Position numbers and translations under genes: made by a program | The notes under the pieces: generated by a model | The model's database searches: none | What the model saw: the letters and a program-made list of their open reading frames with translations, nothing else | Told to the model about the DNA's origin: nothing | In this document: one piece after another, positions 50,161-58,616 of the stretch | Position numbering within the stretch: position 1 is the first letter of the stretch | How the letters are laid out: every line of letters starts with the position of its first letter | DNA from: an uncultured Oscillospiraceae bacterium | Lineage (GTDB): Bacteria > Bacillota > Clostridia > Oscillospirales > Ruminococcaceae | DNA length: 64,000 bases | Direction of reading: 5' to 3' | Assembly: GCA_900548355.1 (NCBI GenBank) | Contig: URKR01000010.1 | Location: forward strand, 9,143-73,142

Positions 50161-50553
50161 TTACTTCAGTTGGCTGTACGATTCGTCCGAAACAGGCTCA
50201 CACCATTCGTTGGCTGTCTGTTCACCGGGCACCTCAATGGCCAGGTGGGCAAACCAGCTATCCTTGGCCGCGCCATGCCAGTGCTTGACTTCCGGCGGGA
50301 TGACGACCACATCGCCGGGGTGCAGTTCACGCGCAGGCTGGCCCCATTCCTGATAATAGCCACGGCCTGCCGTGCAGAGCAGAATCTGCCCGCCGCCCTG
50401 CTTGGCATGGTGGATATGCCAATTGTTGCGGCAGCCGGGCTCAAAGGTTACGTTGCCCACCGGCACGCCGCTGGTAGTGAGCATATTCAGATAGCTCTGG
50501 CCGAAGGGGTTCTTCTCCCCGACCGGAAAGACGCTGACTTCCTCAGGTTTCAT
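50161..50553 (-). CDS. Cupin-domain protein
   Basis: 130-aa single cupin barrel. Motif 1 is NWHIHHAKQGGGQILLCTAG (two His and a Gln) and motif 2 PGDVVVIPPEVKHWHGA with the third His. The head EEVSVFPVGEKNPF resembles cupins found with carboxymuconolactone-decarboxylase-like proteins. ATG 50553 has AGGAGG at 9 bases. It is transcribed divergently from a LysR regulator, a plausible controller. Enzyme activity unknown. Confidence 0.88.
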   Translation of the reverse strand: MKPEEVSVFPVGEKNPFGQSYLNMLTTSGVPVGNVTFEPGCRNNWHIHHAKQGGGQILLCTAGRGYYQEWGQPARELHPGDVVVIPPEVKHWHGAAKDSWFAHLAIEVPGEQTANEWCEPVSDESYSQLK

Positions 50554-50592
50554 GGCAAATCCTCCTGTCAACTTTGTTTTTGGTATGCTTTT

Positions 50593-50621
50593 ATTGTAGC
50601 GCCGGCAGACTTGACATGGAA
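50593..50621 (-). promoter_or_regulatory. Candidate promoter of the cupin gene
   Basis: Minus strand TACAAT (50598-50593) with a poor TTCCAT (50621-50616) at 17 bp. It overlaps the divergent lysR promoter, so one regulator could control both. Confidence 0.5.
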
Positions 50622-50639
50622 GGATAGAAATTGTAGGAT
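50611..50639 (+). promoter_or_regulatory. Promoter of the LysR gene
   Basis: Perfect TTGACA (50611-50616), 17-bp spacer, TAGGAT (50634-50639). Confidence 0.75.
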
Positions 50640-50676
50640 GGTTGTAACCAAAAGTTTATGCAATGGAGGTCCTGCC

Positions 50677-51579
50677 ATGTTCAACCCCTTGCTGACCAGC
50701 TTTGTATGCGTGGCGGACAGCGGCAGCTTTAACCGAGCCGCAGAAAAGCTCTACATTTCTTCCACCGCCGTGATCAAGCAGGTCAACGCGCTGGAAAAGA
50801 ACCTTGCCCTGCAGTTGTTTGTGCGCACCAACCACGGTGTTCGGCTGACCGCCGCCGGACAGGTGATCTACCGCTGCGCCAAACAGATGTTTGAAGAATC
50901 GGCCCGCGCGGTTGCCGAAGCGCGCGCTGCGGACGAACTTGTCTCCCGCACGTTCTGTGTCGGCACCTCGCTGCTGAACCCCTGCAAACCTTTTACCGAT
51001 CTGTGGTACCAGCTCAACGGCCAGTTTCCGGGGTACCGGCTGCACATTGTTCCCTTTGAGGATGACCACGACGGCATCCTGGCACAGATTTCAGCCCTGG
51101 GGGAAAAGTTTGATTTTCTGATCGCCGCCTGCGATTCCAGGCTCTGGCTGGACCGGTGCCGCTTTTTGCCGATTGGCCGCTGCAAGCAGGCAATCGCCGT
51201 ACCGCGGGAACACCCGCTGGCCGCCAAGCCCAGACTGCGGGTGGAGGACTTGTATGGTGAGACCGTGACCCTGGTCAAGCAGGGCGATTCACCGACGGTT
51301 GACCGCATCCGCGCCGAGCTTGTGCTTCACCCGGCCATCACGCTGGAAGATGCGCCGCAGTTTTATGATATGGAGGTATTCAACCAGTGTGTGCAAACCC
51401 AGCACCCGCTGCTGACGCTGGATTGCTGGGCGGAGGTACATCCTTCCCTTGTGACGATTCCGGTGGAATGGGACTATTCCATCCCCTATGGGATTTTGTA
51501 TGAAATGAACCCGCCCGATGACATCCTGCAATTTTTGGACTCTGTGCGGCAGTGGATAGCCACCCGGCCCGAAAAATGA
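50677..51579 (+). CDS. LysR-family transcription regulator
   Basis: 300-aa LTTR. The N-terminal winged helix-turn-helix is in FVCVADSGSFNRAAEKLYIS and STAVIKQVNALEKNLALQLF, followed by VRTNHGVRLTAAGQVIY. The linker helix and a periplasmic-binding-like effector domain make up the rest (DFLIAACDSRLW, CKQAIAVPREHPLA). GGAGGT precedes the ATG by 6 bases. The divergent cupin gene is the likely target. Confidence 0.93.
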   Translation: MFNPLLTSFVCVADSGSFNRAAEKLYISSTAVIKQVNALEKNLALQLFVRTNHGVRLTAAGQVIYRCAKQMFEESARAVAEARAADELVSRTFCVGTSLLNPCKPFTDLWYQLNGQFPGYRLHIVPFEDDHDGILAQISALGEKFDFLIAACDSRLWLDRCRFLPIGRCKQAIAVPREHPLAAKPRLRVEDLYGETVTLVKQGDSPTVDRIRAELVLHPAITLEDAPQFYDMEVFNQCVQTQHPLLTLDCWAEVHPSLVTIPVEWDYSIPYGILYEMNPPDDILQFLDSVRQWIATRPEK

Positions 51580-51671
51580 TCCGCCTTCTACGGGAAACGA
51601 ACCAAAACCGGTCTGCCGCCTTCCCACAGGCGCCCGCCCTGCCGAATCCGAGTTTCAGCCTTTCTAAGTCA

Positions 51672-51706
51672 AACGCCCTGCGCATTTTCTGCGCAGGGCG
51701 TTCTTC
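51672..51706 (+). terminator. Terminator after the LysR gene
   Basis: Perfect 13-bp stem (51672-51684 with 51690-51702) followed by CTTCT; lies between convergent genes. Confidence 0.75.
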
Positions 51707-51732
51707 TCGGATGATTCGGGTTATAAGTATGC

Positions 51733-53136
51733 TCAGGCCGTTTCCGCAGGCTGGGATTGAGCGTCGGACGAGTTTTCGGAGCCGGATTCCGCCGGCGGGG
51801 CGTCCTCTGTGGGTTCGGATACGGCCGGCGCTTCGGTCGGGGCCGGCGGTTCAGTCGGGGCCGGAGTCGGCGCTTCGGTCGGGGCCGGGGTGGGCGCCGG
51901 CGTCGGAGAAGGCGAAGGAACCGGCGTCGGGGTAATGGTCACAATCAAGGTTTGGCAGCGCGTGCAGTATCCGTTCGCATCCGGTTCGGTATGGCCAAGC
52001 GGATCGGTGTAGCTGTCGGTATAATCACGGCTGCTGTCCTGGTCGCAGTGGTGGATCGTATAGCCCTGTTCGGTACAGGTGGGCTCCACCACCTCATCCC
52101 AATAGGTGTAGTTGGGTTCCGGGGTTGCGGTCGGAGACGCCGGCGCCTGGGTCGCGGTGGTAGAGCTGGAAGACGCCGTGTTCTGGTTGGTCACGGTAGC
52201 GGCCGTGCCGGCGCTGACATCCTTATCCCCGATATGCTCCGGGATTGCCGTCAGGGTGGGGCGGTCGTCCTCCGTAATATAGCTGTGGGTGCGGATATAA
52301 CTGAACAGCGCATCCATCGCCGCACTGGTCAGGTGGATGCCGTCGCTTGCTTCCACATACCCGCTCTTGGCATAGCCGGTATCAGGGTCCTTGAGGGTTT
52401 CGGCGCTGTTGAGGAATTTCCATCCGTTTTCTTCGCACATTGCCACAAGGCCGGCGTTGTATTCGTCAACCTGGGTCTGGGTCAGGCTCTGGTTCGAGTG
52501 CTGCTGGCCGAGCGGCGGGATCGAGTTGACAATGATATCGACACTTGGGTAGGCTTCGACAATGACCTGGATGCCCTCCTCATAGTTGGCGATGAAGTCT
52601 TCGGTGCTGTAGCTCGGCGAAAGGTCGTTTGTGCCAAAGGTCAGGATCACCCGCTGCGGCTGCATCAGCGCAACAGCTTCGGGCATCGTCTTGTAATTGG
52701 AGTAACCGGAAAACTGCACGCAGGCATAGGTGGCAAGGCTGCGGGCCGACATGCCAACCGACCCAATCGCGTTGTCATAGCTGCAGTAGTCAAACATGCG
52801 GTACATTCTCGCTGTGTTCGAATCCCCCAAAAACAGCGTTTCGTCAATATATTCCTGCCCCGCATCTTCGCTTTCCTCCAAAATGGTCGAAGCGTACTGC
52901 GCGGTATCGATGGTGTTTTCGTCCTTGTTGTAGCTGGCGTCTTCCACCAAAGGTTCACTGGCAGCGGCAGTGCCCTGCGTTTGTGCCCCGGGGGCGGCCA
53001 GGCTGTGCACCACCAAAAGCGCGATCACAACGGTCAGCAGCACCAGAGCACAGCAGATGGCCAGCACAAAATGCATGCGAGCCCGGCTGCTCCAGCCGGT
53101 CCAGAACGTTCGGTTGCGTCTTTTTCGTCTTGCCAT
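51733..53136 (-). CDS. Membrane-anchored SGNH/GDSL hydrolase 2 with Pro/Thr tail
   Basis: 467-aa protein: a very basic cytoplasmic start (MARRKRRNR), one membrane helix (about 22-44), a linker and an SGNH domain with block I LFLGDSNTARM (Ser106), FGTNDLSPSY and SDGIHLTSAAM. After about residue 300 there is a Ser/Thr linker. A small Cys-containing segment (VEPTCTEQGYTIHHCDQDSS, DANGYCTRCQTL) resembles repeats seen in clostridial surface proteins. It ends in a Pro/Thr/Glu/Ala low-complexity tail (APTEAPTPAPTEPPAPTEAP). Likely an extracytoplasmic esterase on wall material. Confidence 0.87.
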   Translation of the reverse strand: MARRKRRNRTFWTGWSSRARMHFVLAICCALVLLTVVIALLVVHSLAAPGAQTQGTAAASEPLVEDASYNKDENTIDTAQYASTILEESEDAGQEYIDETLFLGDSNTARMYRMFDYCSYDNAIGSVGMSARSLATYACVQFSGYSNYKTMPEAVALMQPQRVILTFGTNDLSPSYSTEDFIANYEEGIQVIVEAYPSVDIIVNSIPPLGQQHSNQSLTQTQVDEYNAGLVAMCEENGWKFLNSAETLKDPDTGYAKSGYVEASDGIHLTSAAMDALFSYIRTHSYITEDDRPTLTAIPEHIGDKDVSAGTAATVTNQNTASSSSTTATQAPASPTATPEPNYTYWDEVVEPTCTEQGYTIHHCDQDSSRDYTDSYTDPLGHTEPDANGYCTRCQTLIVTITPTPVPSPSPTPAPTPAPTEAPTPAPTEPPAPTEAPAVSEPTEDAPPAESGSENSSDAQSQPAETA

Positions 53137-53275
53137 TCTATGCTCTCTCCATTCCTGGTTCCGGGGCCAAGCCCTCCCTGTTCCGCGGCCGATAGCCTGC
53201 GGGACGCTGTTACCGATTTATTTTACACCATTTTCCCCCAATGTACCAGTGTTTTGCCTATTTTTACATGTTTTG

Positions 53276-53311
53276 CACAAAAATGGCTTCTCCCCGGCAG
53301 GAGAGAAGCCA
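53276..53311 (-). terminator. Terminator after the EEP-family gene
   Basis: 9-bp stem (53303-53311 with 53284-53292), 10-nt loop, followed on the minus strand by ATTTTTG. The rest of the 272-bp gap before SGNH hydrolase 2 shows only a weak TAAAAT-type -10. Confidence 0.7.
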
Positions 53312-53408
53312 AAGCGAAACGAAAATTGACGATTTTTGCCGCCATCTGGCGGTGCTGTACCCCTGCACGCCTGGGCTGTGCAGGCCGCGCCGTGGGGGAA
53401 ACGGTATA

Positions 53409-54176
53409 TCAAGGCAGGGTAAGTTCGGCGCAAACCGGGTAATGGTCGGAAAGATAGACCCCGGCTTCACAAGCATCCCAGCACTGCACCGGGCCGACTG
53501 TCCACTCAGGGCCGGCATACAGATAATCAATCTTGCAGGCCGGTTCGGTGGGGCGGCTGCGGAAATAATCATGGAAGGTCAGCGGAATGGCAGCGGTAAC
53601 ATCCCGCAGCGGGGTATGGGCCAACACGGCGAGTTCCGGCGCGCCGGGGGGTGCGTTGAAGTCCCCCATCAGTACGGCGGGCAGCAGGCGGCGGGCGGCA
53701 TCCGCCTGCATACGGCGCAGTACCGTTCCGATCCCCTGACGCCGGGCCCCCGCCCCTATGTGGTCAAGGTGGGTGTTGTATGCGCGGAACATCCTGCCCT
53801 GCGCATCCCGCAAAAGAGCGACGGCGCAACAGCGCGGGCAATCGCTTTGATCCCGGTAGCGGCTGCCGGGTTCCGCCGGCGCCGGCGAAAGCCAGAATGT
53901 ATCCCAACCCAGCAGTTCGAGGGTTTCATCGTGCACCGCAATGGTCATCGCTTCGCCTGCCAGATCGGCTCCGCGCCCGCAGCCGAGCACCGTGTACCCC
54001 GGCATAGCCGCGCGCAGCCAGCGCTGGGCGGCGGGCAGAACCTCCTGAAAACCGACAAAATCCGGCTGTTCCGCCTGCAAGACTTTGGCGATCAAAGGCT
54101 GCCGGCAGCAAAAAGCGTTGCCGCCGTCCGCGCCGTCGCCGTAATCGGCCCGCAGGTTGAAGGTGACGAACTTCAT
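53409..54176 (-). CDS. Endonuclease/exonuclease/phosphatase-family protein
   Basis: 255-aa cytoplasmic EEP-fold hydrolase (no signal peptide). Metal and catalytic motifs are present: VTFNLRADYG (Asn), DFVGFQEVLP (Glu), NTHLDHIG (His), LMGDFNAPPG (Asp, Asn) and YLSDHYPV (Asp, His). It starts 15 bp after the ECF S-component stop, in one operon. Nucleic acid, phosphoinositide-like or small-molecule phosphate substrates are all possible; pairing with a vitamin transporter hints at a small-molecule phosphatase, which is speculation. Confidence 0.85.
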   Translation of the reverse strand: MKFVTFNLRADYGDGADGGNAFCCRQPLIAKVLQAEQPDFVGFQEVLPAAQRWLRAAMPGYTVLGCGRGADLAGEAMTIAVHDETLELLGWDTFWLSPAPAEPGSRYRDQSDCPRCCAVALLRDAQGRMFRAYNTHLDHIGAGARRQGIGTVLRRMQADAARRLLPAVLMGDFNAPPGAPELAVLAHTPLRDVTAAIPLTFHDYFRSRPTEPACKIDYLYAGPEWTVGPVQCWDACEAGVYLSDHYPVCAELTLP

Positions 54177-54191
54177 ACAGCAGGCCCCCTG

Positions 54192-54854
54192 TCAGTGTTG
54201 GGTGCAGCGAGCGCCGGGCAGCAGCCGGGCCTTTTGCAGCGCCGGGTGCAGCGCCAGATAAAGCACCACCGCACAAGCCGTGGACAGCAGCGAATTGACC
54301 AGCGTAACCCCGCTTGCCACCTTTGCCAGCACGCTGGCCAGTTCCACCGCCTGGCCGAACAGGAAACGGTTGCGGAAGTAACCAACAACAGGGTCGGTCA
54401 CAACATTGACCAGCAGGCCGCTGAACGCGCTGGCCGTGACCAGCCCGACGTAAGCCGCGCCGCCGGGTTTGCGGGTGTCAAGCTTGAAAACGCGGTGGGC
54501 AAAGAACCCGCAGACAAGCCCGATGATGAGCTTGAGCAAAAAGGTTGTGACCGCATAGCCGGGGTCACCGGCGACAAGGTCTGCCATGGCAAGGCCGATT
54601 GCCCCGGCCAGCCCGCCGGATACGCCGTCCAGCAGCAGAGCGGTCAGCGCCGTAAAGGTATTGCCCAGGTGAAAGCTGGAGCCGGTGCCGGGCATCGGGA
54701 TGCGGAAAAATTCATAAGCGACAAAGCTCAGCGCCGCCATCACGCCGATCATCGCGATTTTCTGCACCGTAAACCTGGTGCGGGACATCGAAACCGCCAG
54801 CAGCACAACGGCAGCCAGGCAGAAAGCCAGCAGGCAGATCCATTCAGTAGACAT
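54192..54854 (-). CDS. ECF transporter S component, possibly for a B6 vitamer
   Basis: 220-aa membrane protein with six predicted helices and the S-component signature near the N-terminus (VQKIAMIGVMAALSFVAYEF followed by FRIPMPGTGSSFHLGNTF). This would be the substrate-binding subunit working with a shared EcfAAT module encoded elsewhere. ATG 54854 has GAGGGGAG at 9 bases. The divergent neighbour is a MocR-type regulator, and PdxR-like MocR proteins often sit beside pyridoxine-transport S components (PdxU). Substrate is therefore guessed from context. Confidence 0.82.
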   Translation of the reverse strand: MSTEWICLLAFCLAAVVLLAVSMSRTRFTVQKIAMIGVMAALSFVAYEFFRIPMPGTGSSFHLGNTFTALTALLLDGVSGGLAGAIGLAMADLVAGDPGYAVTTFLLKLIIGLVCGFFAHRVFKLDTRKPGGAAYVGLVTASAFSGLLVNVVTDPVVGYFRNRFLFGQAVELASVLAKVASGVTLVNSLLSTACAVVLYLALHPALQKARLLPGARCTQH

Positions 54855-54903
54855 GCAAAATATCTCCCCTCGTATATCGGGTGCATCCACCCGCCCCAGG
54901 GCC

Positions 54904-54932
54904 TTGACAACAGCAGCCGCTTGGGGTATGCT
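54904..54932 (+). promoter_or_regulatory. Promoter of the MocR gene
   Basis: TTGACA (54904-54909), 17-bp spacer, TATGCT (54927-54932). Confidence 0.7.
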
Positions 54933-54935
54933 CCC

Positions 54936-54963
54936 ATTATACCCGGTTCTGGCCTTGTGTGAA
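54936..54963 (-). promoter_or_regulatory. Promoter of the ECF S-component operon
   Basis: Minus strand TTCACA (54963-54958), 16-bp spacer, perfect TATAAT (54941-54936). The two divergent -10 boxes are only three bases apart, so one bound regulator could block both. Confidence 0.7.
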
Positions 54964-55024
54964 TATCCAGGTTGGAACTTTTTTATGGGGCCAGTTTTGC
55001 AAGATCCACGCAGGAGGTTTGGCT

Positions 55025-56419
55025 ATGATCCAGTTGGATGCCCAGAGCGCGACGCCGCTCTATGAACAGCTGTACGCCGCGCTGGCGGCCGAAATCCGGG
55101 AAGGCGCCCGCCCCGCCGGCACCGCGCTGCCGGGCCGCCGCACCATGGCCGCCCAGCTGGGGGTCAGCGTAAATACGGTGGATGCGGCCTACCAGATGTT
55201 GGCCGCCGAAGGTTGGGCCGAAGCCCGCCCGCGCAGCGGTTTTTATGTACAGGAAACCGGCGGGCTGCTGCATCCGCCGGTTTCCCCCGGGCCCGCCCCT
55301 CGGCCCGGGCCTGCGCCGGCGCCCGGCGCCCGGTACGACCTTTCAACAGGCAGCATTGACACCGAACTGTTTCCCGCCCGCAGTTGGGGACGCATCCAGA
55401 AAGAACTGCTTTACCAATCGCCGGAGCTTTTGCAGCGCGGCGAAATGCAGGGCGACGCGGCGCTGCGCGAGCAGATTGCGGCTTATCTTGGCAGTTATCG
55501 CGGGGTTGTCTGCACACCGGACCAGGTGGTAATCGGCGCGGGGATCGAATACCTGCTCGGGTGTTTGGCACACCTGTTCGCAGGGTCGGTCGCCGCGATA
55601 GAAAACCCCGGTTATACCCGCAGCCGCACCGTGCTGGAAAACAGCGGCCTGCGCTGCACCCTGATCGATATTGACCGCCAGGGCCTGCCGGCCGCCGCGT
55701 TGGAGCGCAGCGGGGCCAACCTGTGTTACCTGACGCCGAGCCACCATTTCCCCACCGGCGTCACAATGCCGGCCCCGCGCCGTGCCCAGCTGCTGGGCTG
55801 GGCCACCGCACAGCCCGGGCGGTACATCCTGGAGGATGACTATGACTCAGAATTCCGGTTTGACACCAAGCCGCTGCCAAGCCTGCAGGGCATGGCCGGG
55901 CCAGAGGGGCCGGTGGTTTACCTGACAACCTTTTCCAAAAGCCTGGCGCCCGGCATCCGCATCGCCTGCATGGTGCTGCCGCAGGGGCTGCTTGCCCGTT
56001 ACCGGCATGACTTTGCGGTATACGCCAACACGGTGGGCCGGTTTGAGCAGCACACCTTGGCACGCTTTATGGCGGAAGGGATGTTCACCCGGCACATTGC
56101 CCGGATGCGGCTGGCCTACAAGCGCCGGATGGAAGCGTTTGCAGCCGCGCTGCGTACGGCGCTTGGCCCGCAGCTGCAGCTGCAGGGCACTCACTCCGGG
56201 CTGCACTTTCTGCTCACGCTGCCCGGGGCCGGCGGCGAAACTGCGATGGTGGAGGCTGCCGCCGCGCAGAGCGTGCAGCTGCGCGGGCTTTCGGGTTATT
56301 ACATGGCTCGGCCGGATCTTTGCCCGCCCGATACCGTCGTGGCCGGCTACGCTGCGCTGCGGCAGGCCGATATCCCCGCCGTAGCCGCCGCGCTGGGGCG
56401 TGCCTGGCGGCCGTTGTGA
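55025..56419 (+). CDS. MocR-type regulator (GntR HTH plus aminotransferase domain)
   Basis: 464-aa PLP-dependent transcription factor. A GntR winged helix-turn-helix (1-75; LYEQLYAALAAEIREG, LPGRRTMAAQLGVSVNTVDA) is joined by a Pro-rich linker (85-105) to a fold-type I aminotransferase domain. That domain shows ENPGYTRSR, LEDDYDSEFRF and the PLP lysine in TTFSKSLAPGIRI. PdxR, GabR and TauR are relatives. GGAGG lies 9 bases before the ATG. Its stop is one base from the convergent neighbour stop. Likely regulates itself and the divergent ECF operon. Confidence 0.93.
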   Translation: MIQLDAQSATPLYEQLYAALAAEIREGARPAGTALPGRRTMAAQLGVSVNTVDAAYQMLAAEGWAEARPRSGFYVQETGGLLHPPVSPGPAPRPGPAPAPGARYDLSTGSIDTELFPARSWGRIQKELLYQSPELLQRGEMQGDAALREQIAAYLGSYRGVVCTPDQVVIGAGIEYLLGCLAHLFAGSVAAIENPGYTRSRTVLENSGLRCTLIDIDRQGLPAAALERSGANLCYLTPSHHFPTGVTMPAPRRAQLLGWATAQPGRYILEDDYDSEFRFDTKPLPSLQGMAGPEGPVVYLTTFSKSLAPGIRIACMVLPQGLLARYRHDFAVYANTVGRFEQHTLARFMAEGMFTRHIARMRLAYKRRMEAFAAALRTALGPQLQLQGTHSGLHFLLTLPGAGGETAMVEAAAAQSVQLRGLSGYYMARPDLCPPDTVVAGYAALRQADIPAVAAALGRAWRPL

Positions 56420-56420
56420 T

Positions 56421-57320
56421 TCACGGCGCGGCGCTTTCCGGCGTGGCGGGCGCGCCGCCGGCCAGAATCTCCCGCACGGTGGCAAGCCCCTCCTGCGTCA
56501 GCTGCCAGCTGCCGGCTGCCGGGCTGAGCGCAGCTGTCTCGTAATCCACTGTCAGGCCGCCTGCCTCAGCCAGCCATTGGAGCGTTTCCTCTATTGAGGC
56601 AAGGTCCTGGGCGCGCAGGTCGGTCAATGTGCGGGAAGACGCCGCCCGTACCCCTTCGGTCAGATCCGCAAGGCGGTCGCGCCCCTGCCGAAAAAGCGCC
56701 GCCCATACCGCGGCGCGCACCCGGGCCAGGTCAGGCGGCTTCACCCCGGGCAGGGCCGCGACCGCCCCCAGGAACGCCGGCGTTTCTTCTGCCGTCAATT
56801 CCAAAATGGTGCCGTCCGTTTCATAGGGCAGGGCGGCGCGCGCAGCTTCCGTCAGCATAGCCGCCAGGTCAAGCCGGACGGCCGGTTCCTCGCCCCAGAT
56901 GGAGGCAAAGCCGTCTGCCGTGGCGGCCAGATAGGCATCCGGCGCAAGGCCGACTGTATCGGTCAGCAGGTCGGCCGCGCGGGCTGGGCCGGCGCTGAGG
57001 TAGCAATCAGCCAGCGTGGTGAAACCAGCCGGCGCCCTGATCTGCATTTGGCCGGGCAGCGCGCAGAACCGGATCTGCTGGGCAGGGCCGTCCAGCCGAA
57101 GCAGCAGGAAAGCCGGCGTTTCCCCCTGTACGGCCATCAACAGCCGATGGGTACTGTGCGCGCCGGCAGGTTCTGCCAGGGCGGTTTTTTCCGCGCTGAC
57201 CCGGGCGGTCTGCTGCTCGCCGCGCAGCCCCGCCAGGTAAGCCACCGCTGCCATCATAGGCAAAACCAGGATCAGGGTAATGAACAGGCTTTGGAAAAAA
57301 AGTCCGCGCCGTTTGTGCAT
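56421..57320 (-). CDS. Degenerate LCP-like membrane protein
   Basis: 299-aa bitopic protein with an N-terminal membrane helix (about 10-31). The extracytoplasmic part resembles LytR-CpsA-Psr proteins in strand order: FLLLRLDGPAQQIRFCALPG, then a loop, then ARAADLLTDTVGLAPDAYLA and TADGFASIWG. The PRD arginine/aspartate that LCP transferases need is replaced (ALPGQM), so pyrophosphate-lipid binding looks lost. I call it LCP-like with caution. ATG 57320 uses GAGGTG as ribosome site. Confidence 0.55.
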   Translation of the reverse strand: MHKRRGLFFQSLFITLILVLPMMAAVAYLAGLRGEQQTARVSAEKTALAEPAGAHSTHRLLMAVQGETPAFLLLRLDGPAQQIRFCALPGQMQIRAPAGFTTLADCYLSAGPARAADLLTDTVGLAPDAYLAATADGFASIWGEEPAVRLDLAAMLTEAARAALPYETDGTILELTAEETPAFLGAVAALPGVKPPDLARVRAAVWAALFRQGRDRLADLTEGVRAASSRTLTDLRAQDLASIEETLQWLAEAGGLTVDYETAALSPAAGSWQLTQEGLATVREILAGGAPATPESAAP

Positions 57321-57423
57321 AAACGTCACCTCTTTGCTGCAAACTACTGGTAGCTTGGCCCGAATCGGCCAGCCTTATGCAGACGCCGCCCGAATTTTAC
57401 AGCGGCGGAAAAGGAGGATAACG

Positions 57424-57702
57424 ATGAACCATGCACCGTATGGCCCGCGCGGGGCCGAAAGCGAACGCGAAGATTTCTGGACCGACATTCCTGAAGGCAA
57501 CGACATGCTGCCGGGCACCCTGCCCGGCACCTTCGGCGGGGCCCAGCAGACCGGCCAGTCCGCCGAAAACGGCGGCGAGCCCTACTGCCCGCAGTGCCCG
57601 AATGCCGACGACCCGGCCCTGCAGCCGGACGGCGACCACAACGACACCGGCCTGCCTGAAGAGCTGACCGAACTGGACAAACTGGACGATACCCTGATGT
57701 AA
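57424..57702 (+). CDS. Small acidic protein of unknown function
   Basis: 92-aa soluble, strongly acidic protein (net negative, rich in Asp, Glu, Gly, Pro). It starts MNHAPYGPRGAESEREDFWT. One CPQC pair (EPYCPQCPN) sits mid-protein; the end is LTELDKLDDTLM. AAGGAGG is ideally placed, which supports translation. It lies divergent to the LCP-like gene, 103 bp away. No family recognised. Confidence 0.65.
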   Translation: MNHAPYGPRGAESEREDFWTDIPEGNDMLPGTLPGTFGGAQQTGQSAENGGEPYCPQCPNADDPALQPDGDHNDTGLPEELTELDKLDDTLM

Positions 57703-57709
57703 ACATCCC

Positions 57710-57758
57710 GCAAAAAACAGCCCCGCCGCCTTTCACAAAGAATGGCAGCGGGGCTGTT
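57710..57758 (-). terminator. Bidirectional terminator before the rlmA-like gene end
   Basis: Perfect 11-bp stem (57716-57726 with 57748-57758), loop with extra pairing, followed on the minus strand by six T. It ends the rpe-to-rlmA operon and probably also the small acidic gene. Confidence 0.82.
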
Positions 57759-57770
57759 CAGTTTCAAGGT

Positions 57771-58616
57771 TTACGCGCGCGGCATATCCCGCCGATAGGC
57801 AAGAAAGCGGAACCCGATTTCGGTTTCCAGGCAGTCGCAGGCCGCAAGCCGGGCCAGGCCGTCGGCCGGGGTGCGGAATGCGTAGGGCGTCATGGCGAAA
57901 AGCTGGCGGGCGGCATCGCCCCCCAGCCTCAAGCGCCCTTCCACCGTGCGCGCGCCGAGGCGGGTAAAGCCGGGATAGTCGGTGTCCTGTTCGGTGTTTT
58001 CATACGGATGCGCATACACAAGCGCCTTGAGGCCGAACAGATGCCGCGGGGTGGGCACCGCGTAGAGAAGCACCCCGCCCGGGCGCAGCATACGGGCAAA
58101 CTCCGCCCCGGCCCAAGGCGAAAAGACATTGAGCAGCAGATCGGCCCATCCATCGGCCACCGGCGCGCAAAAACTGCCGCCGACCGCAAAGAAAGCCTCC
58201 GGCACCAGTTTGGCCGCCAGCCGTACCGCCGGTTTGGACAGGTCGAAGCCGATGAGCCGAGCCTCCCGCCCGGCCGCTGCAAACGCGGCAAGCACCGTTT
58301 CATCATAGCTGCCTTCGCCGCAGCCGGCATCCACAATTCGCGGCGCAGGCGGGCCATATTCCAGGCAGAGTTCCGCCAGCGCGCTGCGGAACAGATCATA
58401 GTGTCCCGCCTGTAAAAAAGCACGGCGGGCCGCCACCATCTCCTTCGCATCGCCGGGGTCAGCCGCATGGCGTTTCTGGATCGGCAGCAGGTGCGCATAT
58501 CCTTCCTTTGCCAGGTCAAAGCAATGCCCTTGGGCGCAGCGCAGCGTGCGGCCGTTAAGCGTCAGCGCGCCGCGGCAGACAGGGCAGCGCAGCCCCGCCG
58601 CACACAGGGGGTTCAC
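57771..58616 (-). CDS. RlmA-like 23S rRNA guanine-N1 methyltransferase
   Basis: 281-aa SAM methyltransferase of the RlmA family (m1G745/748 of 23S rRNA). The N-terminal zinc site has LRCPVCRGAL and LRCAQGHCFDLAKEGYAHLL. The SAM loop is IVDAGCGEGSYDE, followed by GFDLSKPAVRLAAK and NVFSPWAGAEFARMLRPGG. Its start overlaps the basic-protein gene by four bases. RlmAII (TlrB) methylation can lower tylosin binding; which subtype this is cannot be told here. Confidence 0.88.
   Translation of the reverse strand: MNPLCAAGLRCPVCRGALTLNGRTLRCAQGHCFDLAKEGYAHLLPIQKRHAADPGDAKEMVAARRAFLQAGHYDLFRSALAELCLEYGPPAPRIVDAGCGEGSYDETVLAAFAAAGREARLIGFDLSKPAVRLAAKLVPEAFFAVGGSFCAPVADGWADLLLNVFSPWAGAEFARMLRPGGVLLYAVPTPRHLFGLKALVYAHPYENTEQDTDYPGFTRLGARTVEGRLRLGGDAARQLFAMTPYAFRTPADGLARLAACDCLETEIGFRFLAYRRDMPRA

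Noticed and set aside
51800-51960. Possible tandem DNA repeat
   Set aside because: The periodicity comes from the Pro/Thr/Glu/Ala tail codons of SGNH hydrolase 2, not from a mobile or CRISPR repeat.
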